Source: Nematostella vectensis (taxonomy: Eukaryota > Cnidaria > Anthozoa > Actiniaria > Edwardsiidae). Taken from it: a stretch of 64,000 nucleotides of DNA. Position 1 is the first letter of the stretch, and every line of letters begins with the position of its first letter. The translations under genes and the position numbers were made by a program. Shown here in pieces: positions 32,601 through 42,453 of this stretch. The stretch is from NCBI RefSeq assembly GCF_932526225.1, contig NC_064034.1, positions 9,673,387 through 9,737,386 on the forward strand, given 5' to 3'. The notes beneath the pieces are model-generated. The model was not told where the DNA came from and ran no database searches. It saw nothing but the letters and a program-made list of their open reading frames with translations.

Positions 32601-35600
32601 AACAACGACGAATACGATATTTCCAGTATATGTTTCTATTCGAGTTAATCACTTACAAATGCCAAAAAAGTGAAGCTTTAATAACGACGAATACGATATT
32701 CCCAGTGCATCACGAGTTACCTGCTGTACTGTCAAGTTGCCTGCTATATGTTTTTATAAAAGTAAATCACGAAAACATTCCAAAAAAGTTAGGCTTTAAT
32801 AACGACATACATAATTTGTCGTATTTCGAAAGTTTTGCAATGTTATTTCAGTCAGAACTCTAGATATCGACTTTTTTTCCCACGGTCACGTGATTGATGA
32901 CGTCATATTTTAAAAGTTCATGATTGTAAAATCCCATGTGCTATTTGTCATATTTCGAAAGTTTCGTAATGTTTTCTCAATAGGAACTCGAGAAAATGTT
33001 TTTTCCCACGGTCACGTGATTGATGACGTCATGAGAATAACTAATACGGCGTTGTCTTCGTTATTACATTTGTACACTTAGGTTAAAGTTTGTAGACTAT
33101 CGGTGAAAATGGGACGTAGATATTGCGACAATTGTGATGTAACGACTTGCCTGCTGGAACATTCAACGTCACACAGTCACGTGATTAATAATATTTGATA
33201 TCATACATGCATGAATATGTTTGTTGTACTTTTTGTACAATTGTGTCAAAATTTCGTGACAATCGGCCATATACCTGCCGAGATATTACACAAATCATCA
33301 CATTTGAGTTGCCTGCTAACTTCACCGAGTTGCCTGCTGAGTTGCCTGCCAGCTTCACTATGGTCAAACATTCCTATCGGTGTACAAGAGTAGCAATTGT
33401 CATATACATGTTTTAATTGGTTCGCCAATACAGTGCATTATGCAAAATGCTTGGTAGGCGCCAATTCTGACTATGATACCCCAAACACTGATAGTCAACT
33501 CCGTAAAATTGTTTATCGAAAGATCGTCAAATCCTATCATTTATTTATGTGATATCCATGACTGTGCACCCCAACCCCACCCCCAGGGGATCATGGGTAC
33601 GCGGCTGTATTCCGAAAAGAGATTGAAAAAGATGTGCTATGTCACAGCGCAAGACATTCACGAGACAGGTATATTTCATGTATGTTTCTATCTGTCTCGC
33701 GTTTTGGATAAGAAGGCAAAGGATGAATGGGAAAGCTTTGAATAACGAGTTGACGAGTTCCCTACTGGGTGTTGGTTGTTGTTATTGTTTACCTTGACAA
33801 GTTCCGTTCACGGCATGGTAGCCGTGTCCACAGTCACAATAAAACGAGCCTTGAGTATTCACACAGTTTGTGCCGCTTGGACATGTGGCCCCAAGCGCAC
33901 ACTCATCCACATCTGAAATGACACAAGATTCAGCAGCATTCGAGCGCATTGTGTTTTTGAAAGAAATGCTAATAACACGATGCAACTTCGCGACACATTC
34001 GAACACATTGTTTTCTTGAGGAAACTCGATTCACAAGTGTGTGTCGGACTTACAATGCACTGCCACACATGCGAACACACTTTGTTTTAGACACCGTGAT
34101 TTAGACTGTATGATTTTTGTCTATAACTATTGCATACGACATGACTGGCTCTGAAAGATGGCGGACAGTCGCCGAAGAGTTACTGCGTCTGCTCTTTGTT
34201 GCCGTATCACAAAGACGAAAAAAAAACTGGAAAAGACAACGAAGAATACGGCCTAGTTTAAACGCCGTTCTTTTCATGTGCAAATGCACGTTTGGCACGT
34301 TTGTAAAAGACAAAAAAACGCCTGGTAATTTAGACGCCGTTCATCGTACACGATAAAAAGCTTTGCTATAAGCAATGGTAAAATTGAAACATAAATGTCA
34401 GAACATATGCAAATAAGGACGTCCTTAGTCATTTGAATTATTTTTACAGTTTGATGAGGTAACAGAACTGTGTCTTTAATCGACAGAGAAACCCGGAGTT
34501 TTCACTTCGTGGTTTAGCTGAAAAAGGATGAAATTTTTCAGACATAGCACATCTTCACGTGCTGCCTTTGTATTAATTTATTTTTTGCCGCGCTCATCTA
34601 CGTTACCGTCGTTCTTGCTTAAGGTCCTTCGATCACCAAGGACAGTTACCATGGACTATACTTACCAATGCAGTGGGCTTTCAAGTCGTCCATAAGGTAT
34701 CCGCTCTCGCACTCGCACGTGAACACTTTGACATGATTAGTGCACACAGAATGCTCCGGGCAGCTACCGGGAACCAGGCACTCGTCCATATCTAGGAGAA
34801 ATGCTATTAGTTTTACCAGGGAAAGCAATGTTTGAATAAGCACCTATCCCAATACCTCACTTTAGTGGAGCTTAATACCAATTTAGTGTTCATATCAACG
34901 AATGCTTCCATTGTGTAAGATCTCGTTCGACGAATCAAAGGTATTTGACCCTTACGTCAGTTCTTTTTCGGAATGTAAAACAAGTGTTTTCTTTATAAGC
35001 GAGCCCTCCCTTCGAGGTCATTTACTTACCTACACACACTCCAGATAAGCCCAAGGTGCGATCCAGTCTAAAGCCCGGTTCACACTGGCATGTGTACGAT
35101 CCAAGGGCATTCAGGCACGTCGCGCCAACGCCGCAGTTCTTATAGGCGCACTCGTTTCTATCTGAAGTTACACCAGAGAACATAAAAAACTACTGAACAA
35201 GTTTAGGCGTAAAAGTACAAGCACGGGACTGTTTAAACTTTCGAAGATGATGATAGGCCACATCCATCCTCGGGAACCAAGGGCGTCGAGGTCACAGGCG
35301 CGAGAACTTGGCGGAACAAGGCCTGTAGAGGGGGAGGGGCACAAGAAAAGAGAGAAGAGAAAGGAGCGGGAAGACGTCTTCCTCCTTCTTTTTCTTCCCC
35401 CCCCCCCCCCCCCCCAATAACCTGCGTGTACCGATTTACTCTTATTTCCTACACACACTGTACGTACTGTTTTGGTACGTGGTTTATTAAATAAAAGGCG
35501 GTCTTCGTCTTGTATATATTGACTTCTCTTTCTCTCTCTGCCACCGTATGAGCAACATGTATCATCCATGAATGCACCTATTTCAATAAAAGTTGTCAGT

Positions 35601-38600
35601 GCAAATGGCGATCGGCAAATGGCAGTTCTACGACCGAAAGTAACCATGCGTCTCGAAAAAAAATGGATAAATCAAAACAATTTTCCATTAAAGGTTGCCA
35701 GGTTGTTTGGCTCTGACATTGCTGGACTTTATTTAACACCTTTAATTTTACAAATAATTAGTACCCAGAAGCCATTTACCATATGCCATTCGCCATTTGC
35801 ACTGACAACCTTTTGTGAAATAGCTGTATTCATGTGGTTATCTTTACACTTGTTAATGAACTGAGGAGAAAATGAACAAGCGCGTGTATTTGTATGAGCA
35901 CTTGAGCACGTGTAAACCAAGGAGAGAAAGAAACCAAGCTCGTGCATGGATTGATTAATCACGTGAACAACACGTGTATACTACTACCAATTCACGTGGT
36001 ATTATTTACCTCTACACTTATCGCCGAACCAAGGAGAGAATGAATACAAGCACGTACACTCGTATGAGCACGTGAACAACACGTGTATACTAACACCAAT
36101 TCACGTGGTATTATTTACCTCTACACTTATCGCCGAACCAAGGAGAGAATGGACCCAAGCACGTACACTCGTATATGAGCACGTGAACAACACGTGTATA
36201 CTAACACCAATTCACGTGGTATTATTTACCTCTACACTTATCGCCGAACCAAGGAGAGAATGAATACAAGCACGTTCACTCGTATGAGCACGTGAACAAC
36301 ACGTGTATACTAACACCAATTCACGTGGTATTATTTACCTCTACACTTATCGCCGAACCAAGGAGAGAATGGACCCAAGCACGTACACTCGTATATGAGC
36401 ACGTGAACAACACGTGTATACTACTATCGATTCACGTGGTATTATTTACCTCTACACTTATCGCCGAACCAAGGAGAGAATGAATACAAGCACGTACACT
36501 CGTATATGAGCACGTGAACAACACGTGTATACTAACACCAATTCACGTGGTATTATTTACCTCTACACTTATCGTCGAACCAAGGAGAGAATGAATACAA
36601 GCACGTACACTCGTATGAGCACGTGAACAACACGTGTATACTAACACCAATTCACGTGGTATTATTTACCTCTACACTTATCGCCGAACCAAGGAGAGAA
36701 TGGACCCAAGCACGTACACTCGTATATGAGCACGTGAACAACACGTGTATACTACTATCGATTCACGTGGTATTATTTACCTCTACACTTATCGCCGAAC
36801 CAAGGAGAGAATGAATACAAGCACGTACACTCGTATATGAGCACGTGAACAACACGTGTATACTAACACCAATTCACGAGGTATTATTTACCTCTACACT
36901 TATCGCCGAACCAAGGAGAGAATGGACCCAAGCACGTAAACTCGTATATGAGCACGTGAACAACACGTGTATACTACTATCGATTCACGTGGTATTATTT
37001 ACCTCTACACTTATCGCCAAACCAAGGAGAGAATGGACCCAAGCACGTACACTCGTATATGAGCACGTGAACAACACGTGTATACTAACATTAATTCACG
37101 TGGTATTATTTACCTCTACACTTATCGCCGAACCAAGGAGAGAATGGACCCAAGCACGTACACTCGTATGAGCCGTGTGTGTTGACGCAGTTTGTATTTT
37201 CAGGGCAGATGATAGGTCCCGCGATCTCGCACTCGTCGATATCTGAAAAACAGGAGCCGTGTCCTTGAGGTTTGAGGACCTATCGAGAGCTTGGATGTGA
37301 ACCATGTTACAAGGCCATTTTAATTAAAAGTTTAGCTAATGGCCAAAACAATGGGTGTGTGACATATGAATAGGGGCTTGTAGACCCACGCCCACAACAC
37401 CCCTGTTAGGCTAGTTTCGGTCACGAACTTTAGAGTGTGTTGAATTGTCTATAGAAGCATGATGTATCTCTTTGCACTTAGTTTAATTAAGAAGAAAGGA
37501 GGCCTGTAACAAATGAGTGAGCAAGTTGCTCTAAGATAAACTACCGTAAATGATCTAGTAAACGGCCCCTATATAAAGAACGCCTCCTATCTAATGAACT
37601 CTCCCCCTCTCCAAAAAAAAAAAGCTTACAAGTTTGTAATGAACGCCCCTCTCTAATAAACGCCCCCTTTATTTAACGCCCCTATCCTCCCTCCCAGCTT
37701 AAAAACAAATATTATAGCAGGGCTTCTGGAATTACTTCTTACGCGCTTCTTGTGCGGAATCGCGTAAATTGGCTTTTTCCGCGTAATCCGCGTAATCCAG
37801 CGTAATTTGGCTAAATTTTGAAAGACAAAACATTTAATTGCACAGCTGATGTGTTCTTTTAGGGTTGTTACCTCTATTTCTCGTGAAAAAAGAGATATAT
37901 TCTTCGTAAGAGTGCGATATTTCGAACTGAATTTCAGAAAACAAATAAAATGACTAGGCGTTCTTTGCTAAACCGCGAAGGCCTAGGACTAATAATAGAA
38001 TACTTTTTTAATTGGCTGGTGGCTAGGAGCCAAGATATTTTCACGCAAAAAAATAACCTTTTCAAGTTATTTCGTGCTTTCCTTCGGTACAAAATGTAGT
38101 TTGGGCGTAACAGTTGATATCCCGTGTAATTTAGCGCGTAATTCAGTAAAGAATCCCGCAAAATGTTGATTTTTAAAGAATAATGTATTGCAAAATCCCG
38201 CGTAATTTAGCGCGTAATGATTGATTTTCCGCGTAATTTAGCGCATAATTTAGCCAAGAATCCCGCGTAATTTTGAGCTTTTTTCCGCAAAATTCCAGAA
38301 GCCCTGTTATAGGAATTTTGGTAATATAAATCAAATTTAATTTATCTCAGATTAGATTTGGTTTGCTAAGACTTGCTGAATGTAAAGAGACGCTTGCTAC
38401 GCAGGCTTTAACCCAACGTGATCCTGACTGAGACTAGAGCCCCACTGCACTTGGGTTTGTTTTATTGTTATAGTTTATAATAAACACCCCTCTCTTATAA
38501 ATGCCCCTTATCTATAAAACAGCCCCCTCGTACCATCGAAATTTAATAAACGCCCCGGGCGTTTAATAGATCATATATGGTAAACAGCATTGTCTATCGC

Positions 38601-41600
38601 TTTACATACCTACACAAGAGGCACCGTGGAACCCCTCTCGGCACAGGCAGGCCTCAACCCCTTCATCATTCAGACACACTCGACTCAGGTCGGTCTCTTC
38701 GAACCCTAATATCAATAACATCATTGATTAGTTACTCATCGCATCGCCAGTAGGTAGGCATTTTAACAAGCGCTGTGACTTTCGTCAAAACCGGCTCCCG
38801 TAAAAATGGAACTTTGTAACCTTTTTCTTTTTGACCTCAATGCATAATCCTGTGCAGCACTGAAGAAAAAAAAGTAACAGAAGAATAGCGATTAAGCAAA
38901 AACTAGAGAGAGAGGGAGAGAGAGAGAGACCCTGCAATTTTTCGCAAATGTGCAAAAACAAAAAAGTGCCAAAAGAGAAGTGACAATTTGCGGGAATTAT
39001 CGAAAATAAATTGCAAATTTACAATAGCAATCAGATAAAATTAAGAAGGATTGTATGCTTAAGACTAAAACAATAGGGTTTCCCTGGAAACACTAAATTC
39101 TCACTTCTTTCGCAGCCAAAGAGCTCCACTCTCATGCATATCCGGTTTTTCCAGTAGGCGGGGTGGATGCGTACCCCACGAGCAAGAAATCCCTCATGGA
39201 AATATTGAAATGACACGGTGACGCCATCCGAGTTTCCTCTGAAAAGCACCCTCTAGAATTTGGAAATAGAGAAGGGCAGAGATTACAATGGTAACTATCG
39301 TGTTATGTTACTAAAGTTATTTCATATATAGATACCAAAGACCTTTAGTACACAGCTGTTATCTACCTTATAGTATCTGTCTGTCAACCTGTCTGTCTGT
39401 TTTATTGTCTGTTTGTCCCCCAGTCAGTATTATCTTCACCCTGTCAGTCTGTCTGTCAACTTGTCTGTCTGTCACCCTGTCTTTCTGTCACATTGTTAGT
39501 CCATCACCCTGTCAGTATAACCTTCACCCTGTCTGTCTGTCTGTCACCCTGTATGTCTTTCACCTCGTTTGTCTGTCACCCTGTATGTCTGTCTCATTGT
39601 AAGTCCATCACCCTGTTAAAACAACCTTCACCCTGTCTGTCTGTCTGTCTGTCACACCATCTGTCTGTCCATCCATCCGTCTGTCTGTCACACTGTCTGT
39701 CTGTACCTTGTTGTCTTCCATTGCAGTGTAGGTATACTATTTTTAAATCTCTAACTACATAATTTAGAATAATAAGCCTGATGTTAAAGCCATTTAATAC
39801 TTTTACCTCTCCATCTTTAATATGATATCTCCATAGCTTCCAATCCTGGCTAAAGCTAACACGGAAGGCTGTCACCCAGTTCTCTGCCTGACTCCGGCCC
39901 TGTATTCCTACACCCATGACAACCATCACCCTGTTTAAATCTATCTGCAAGTACTGCCTTGTATCCTGCACACCTGCACACCATGCTCCTAACCCCGACT
40001 CTGTATGCAGCCGGCCATACTCTGGCCTGGAGAAGTGGCTCTCAAATGAAGAAGCTTGAATGTTCTTGTTAGGCATTTTCGGGCTGGACACACCAAGAGG
40101 AAACATGCATTCTGGGAATAAAATAGATGCTTAAATGCATTGTGCATCTTTATCTTACTCACTAATAGTTAGTATTTTACTGTTTCTGTTTATCAGTCTA
40201 TAATATCTTTTATTTACTTAGCCTACCTGAATAGCAACCAAACAGCTCTATGCACATAGCAATACCGCCAAGCCAACTGACAGGGCACACCCGCACAAGT
40301 CTTGTCCGGACATGGACTAAGGGTTGGAAATGTCTTTTACTATCAAATAAGTTGGCCAAAAGTTTCTGAAATCAGAAGCATCTGTTCAGTTAATATTTTT
40401 TTGTATTGTATGCAATAATAAGATGTTATGGCAAATAACAAAAATAGCTAAATACTACCTGATAAGATGTCTCCTTTTATTTTCTTGTGGGGAGCTCAAC
40501 TCATAAAAGACAACTATGTTTAGCTTTTCATATATATTTATATATATATATATATTTTTTTATATATTAATGTTGCATATGCTACCAATTTAAGTTTTGC
40601 TACCAACACATCATTAAAAAAAGGTGATAGTTCTATGTTATTGTGCATACTCCAAACCTGAGTCTTAAATGTGACAAATAAAGTGTTATGATCCTGGACC
40701 ATAAAAGACACAAACCTCCTCAATTCCGCCATAAAATTTGAGATGATCTTCAGAAAATCCAGATAGCAAAATATATTGGGTGACTCTACGATTTTCATGT
40801 GGATGCCCGTAGGTAGCAATACCTGTGACAATTGTAATTTCACTGAGGTCTATCTAGAAAGTAAATAAAGCACACTAAGCACTCACATTTCTTACATTAG
40901 TAGATCTAGGGGAGGGTTCGGGCCCCATTTGGGCTGCCAGAAAGCCATATGTTACAAAAATTAATTACCCCCTCCCCCTTTGTCCCCAATCCAACCCCCC
41001 CCCCCCTCCAGCAAAAAGTCCTGCCCCTGTCATACTATATAACAGTCCTTCACTTGTACCTTCCTTGTAACATGGAAAACCCTCATCACTCCCCTCCCCT
41101 CCCCTCTTAAGCAGCTGCAAGTTGTCACCTGACCTGACATACCAGCTTAAATGGCAAAATACACTGCCAGGGTGGTATGAGGGGTCGTCCACACTAACAC
41201 GGATTCGTTTGGATCCGTATACTTTTTTATATGTTTAGGCCTTCCGTCCACACTAACATGCGTGCTTGATCTAGCGAAAACGGATACTTTTGAAAATGCT
41301 GTTGGATCCATATACTTTGGTCCGTAGTGTGGACGGTCGAATATGTATCAAAATGAAAACAATGGCGTCATATCGCAGGCATGCGCTGCTTTGAGCATGT
41401 GCATATCATAAAAATGATGTCAACCCGTACCTTTCAGCGTTTTCAAACATTTAAATCCGTGTTAGTGTGGATGCGAATCAAGTGATGCGTTTTCAGGGAA
41501 ACGAATCCGGGTACTTTTGAATTTGTGTTAGTGTGGACGTCGTTAAGTGCCCTTCAGTAGTGAGATGTCACTCGATAGCAATGAGTTACAACACAAGTTT

Positions 41601-42060
41601 GTGCTATTTGGGACCACACTCTCAAAGATGAAAATACCTGCAGGTACTGTTCCGAATCAGCCACGGCGGCCACCCATGCTAGCCCAAGGTGTGGCCTGGC
41701 ATTTGCGGCAATAGATTCCGAGTCGCGTTCACTTGATGCTGTAATCTGGTCATCTGAGATGTCAAAGTTTTCCATCCCTAGAGGATGTCCGCGACACTTT
41801 TTGCCTGTAAATACAGTAGGGTAATGGGATACATATTAACAATGACTAAATAATATGATAATAATTACTGTTAAAGAGCAATAATCAAGTTAAATAATTA
41901 AGTTAATTTAAAAGCCCTGCGCGGGAGCGCTTGGTTTATCAAAGCTCGTCCTACCTCGATCATCGCCAAGTTCTCTTAAGTGACCCAAGTTCGACTCATC
42001 CGCGGCAACAAAATGGCAAAAAATAAGTACAAGCCAAACACTTATTAAACCCAATGTCAT
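26669..42060 (-). CDS. Secreted protein with two discoidin (F5/8C) domains and seven EGF modules
   Basis: Coding exons: 42060-41955 (signal peptide [20 protein letters not shown]), 41804-41638, 40853-40716, 40366-40227, 40111-39807, 39252-39105, 38705-38610, 37242-37114, 35161-35030, 34791-34666, 33912-33793, 27443-27321 and 26805-26669. Exons 2-4 and 5-6 each build one discoidin domain, from [20 protein letters not shown] to CIELFGC and from [21 protein letters not shown] to RVELFGC. Seven EGF units follow. The first is short ([21 protein letters not shown]). The other six start D-x-D/N-E-C and have phase-1 borders; most carry the calcium-binding pattern. The stop follows the last EGF, with no membrane segment. 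The model is 621 residues if one extra base in exon 4 is discounted (see findings). Discoidin domains bind glycans or lipids, and EGF units mediate protein contacts, so an extracellular adhesion or matrix role is likely. Intron 11 (33792-27444) hosts a 5.9-kb foldback element. Confidence 0.88.
27490..27498 (+). repeat. Target-site duplication, left copy
   Basis: CAAACATTC immediately left of the foldback element; identical to 33365-33373. Confidence 0.9.
28850..30930 (-). repeat. 117-bp tandem array, left arm of the foldback element
   Basis: About 18 units, each with TTCACTTTTTxGxATTTxTA, GATTTACTTTAATAAAAACA, AGCAGGCAACTCGACAGTA and AGCAGGTAACTCGTTATGC. Units alternate in type (the same variant recurs every 235 bp at 29081, 29316 and 29551), so a dimer was amplified. 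Small frames across it repeat one peptide and are not genes. Confidence 0.9.
31103..32020 (+). repeat. 117-bp tandem array, right arm of the foldback element
   Basis: About 8 units in inverted orientation relative to the left array, with the same landmarks GCATAACGAGTTACCTGCT, GTCGAGTTGCCTGCTATATG and TTTTTATTAAAGTAAATCA. It is about 1.2 kb shorter than the left array. Confidence 0.9.
33365..33373 (+). repeat. Target-site duplication, right copy
   Basis: CAAACATTC immediately right of the foldback element, identical to 27490-27498. Confidence 0.9.
35566..35837. mobile_element. MITE with about 55-bp terminal inverted repeats (intronic)
   Basis: The left arm (ATGAATGCACCTATTTCAAT, then GTTGTCAGTGCAAATGGCGA) pairs with the right arm (CGCCATTTGCACTGACAACC, then GAAATAGCTGTATTCAT). 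It sits in the intron between EGF exons 8 and 9 of the discoidin/EGF gene, next to the exon-derived minisatellite. Confidence 0.75.
35885..37170 (-). repeat. About 111-bp minisatellite containing the 3' half of an EGF exon and its donor site
   Basis: Eleven good units plus one degraded one. On the minus strand each contains GAGTGTACGTGCTTGGGTCC, CTTGGTTCGGCGATAAGTGT, the donor AGAG/GTAAATAATACC, and then intron sequence with CACGTG motifs. The unit nearest 37114 is the real exon 8 end (protein ...[19 protein letters not shown]). The other copies lie downstream in the intron, each with an intact donor. Confidence 0.9.
37542..38582. mobile_element. Inverted-repeat element carrying a nested MITE
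   Basis: The left end TACCGTAAATGATCTAGTAAA matches the reversed right end TACCATATATGATCTATTAAA. GAACGCCCC/AACGCCCC-type repeats lie inside both ends. A second element is inserted in the middle (see 37718-38306). Confidence 0.7.
37718..38306. mobile_element. Nested MITE with CAGGGCTTCTGGAATT ends
   Basis: The ends CAGGGCTTCTGGAATT and AATTCCAGAAGCCCTG are perfect inverted repeats flanked by TTATAG on both sides (37712-37717 and 38307-38312). The interior has many GCGTAATTTxGCG and CCGCGTAAT repeats. No coding capacity. Confidence 0.8.
39375..39715. repeat. CTGT-based minisatellite (intronic)
   Basis: Imperfect (CTGTCTGTCTGTCACCCTGT)n between the two exons of the second discoidin domain. 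Open frames here are only low complexity. Confidence 0.9.
40227..40366 (-). other. Discoidin exon with an apparent +1 frameshift
   Basis: The exon must enter in phase 0 (previous exon 40853-40716 is 138 nt) and leave in phase 1 (next exon 40111 starts with AA TGC). That needs 3n+1 bases, but it is 140 long. Before 40318-40324 the frame reads [15 protein letters not shown]; after it, in the neighbouring frame, [18 protein letters not shown] through CIELFGC. Both halves are good discoidin sequence. The discontinuity falls in the AAAGGG run at 40319-40324 (plus strand). Confidence 0.85.
41186..41539. mobile_element. MITE with CGTCCACACTAACAC ends
   Basis: CGTCCACACTAACAC at the left and GTGTTAGTGTGGACG at the right are perfect inverted repeats. 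Internal copies of the motif (about 41248 and 41330) and ACGGATACTTTT/AAAAGTxxxCGGAT blocks also pair. It lies in the intron between the first and second discoidin-coding exons. Confidence 0.75.
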
Positions 42061-42283
42061 TGATTATTCTCCAAGTATTCAATTATCAAGGAAATCAAGG
42101 CAATGCATACTTGCCGAGCCCCATTCAATTTGATCTTCCCGCCAGAAGCGCGCCTTCAGTCTCATAGGTCAGCAGAGGTTCTGTAATTCCACAGGAAGCC
42201 CACTACCATAAAGATGCTGTCATAATTTAAGGTCAAGCTACGAGTTGATCTCCCATTCTTCAAGCTTTCGTGGTATTTCTTCA

Positions 42284-42453
42284 GGGGCCGGTTGCACAAA
42301 GCCTATATAAGTCTACTTTAAGTTTCTAAATATGTTTTATTTTTGCCTCTGAATTGTACTGGGGCCGGATAACTATTCGCTGGATAGGGATTTTATCCGG
42401 CGGTTAGCGCCTATCCGGCGGATAACTTATCCACGCTTTGTGCAACCGGCCCC
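42284..42453. mobile_element. MITE with GGGGCCGGTTGCACAAAG ends
   Basis: The 18-bp termini (42284-42301 and 42436-42453) are perfect inverted repeats. The interior has GGATAACTATTCGCTGGATA and ATCCGGCGGATAACTTATCC. A 3-bp CAG target duplication is possible. It sits just upstream of the discoidin/EGF start, in its likely promoter region. Confidence 0.8.

Larger units (their letters stand above)
27499..33364. mobile_element. 5.9-kb foldback (long inverted repeat) DNA transposon, non-autonomous
   Basis: The left end starts ACCATAGTGAAGCTGGC and the right end is its reverse complement (GCCAGCTTCACTATGGT). Both are flanked by the 9-bp direct repeat CAAACATTC. The outer arms are 27499 to about 28848 and about 32018 to 33364. 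They are collinear in inverted order with few differences, including a 94-codon stretch that reads the same on both arms (28693-28977 minus, 31881-32165 plus). Inside lie tandem arrays of about 117-bp units: about 18 copies at 28850-30930 and about 8 at 31103-32020. A short centre (30935-31100) has its own GCGCGCAC/GTGCGCGC-type palindrome with purine-rich arms. No transposase is visible. The 9-bp duplication fits Mutator-like elements; the architecture matches foldback elements. Confidence 0.92.

Noticed and set aside
27000-33420. CRISPR-like regular repeats
   Set aside because: The units are 117 bp, contiguous without unique spacers, in inverted arms and in an animal genome.
36072-37171. 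Frames of 63-108 codons on the plus strand ([15 protein letters not shown]...)
   Set aside because: They are antisense to the EGF-exon minisatellite and simply follow its period.
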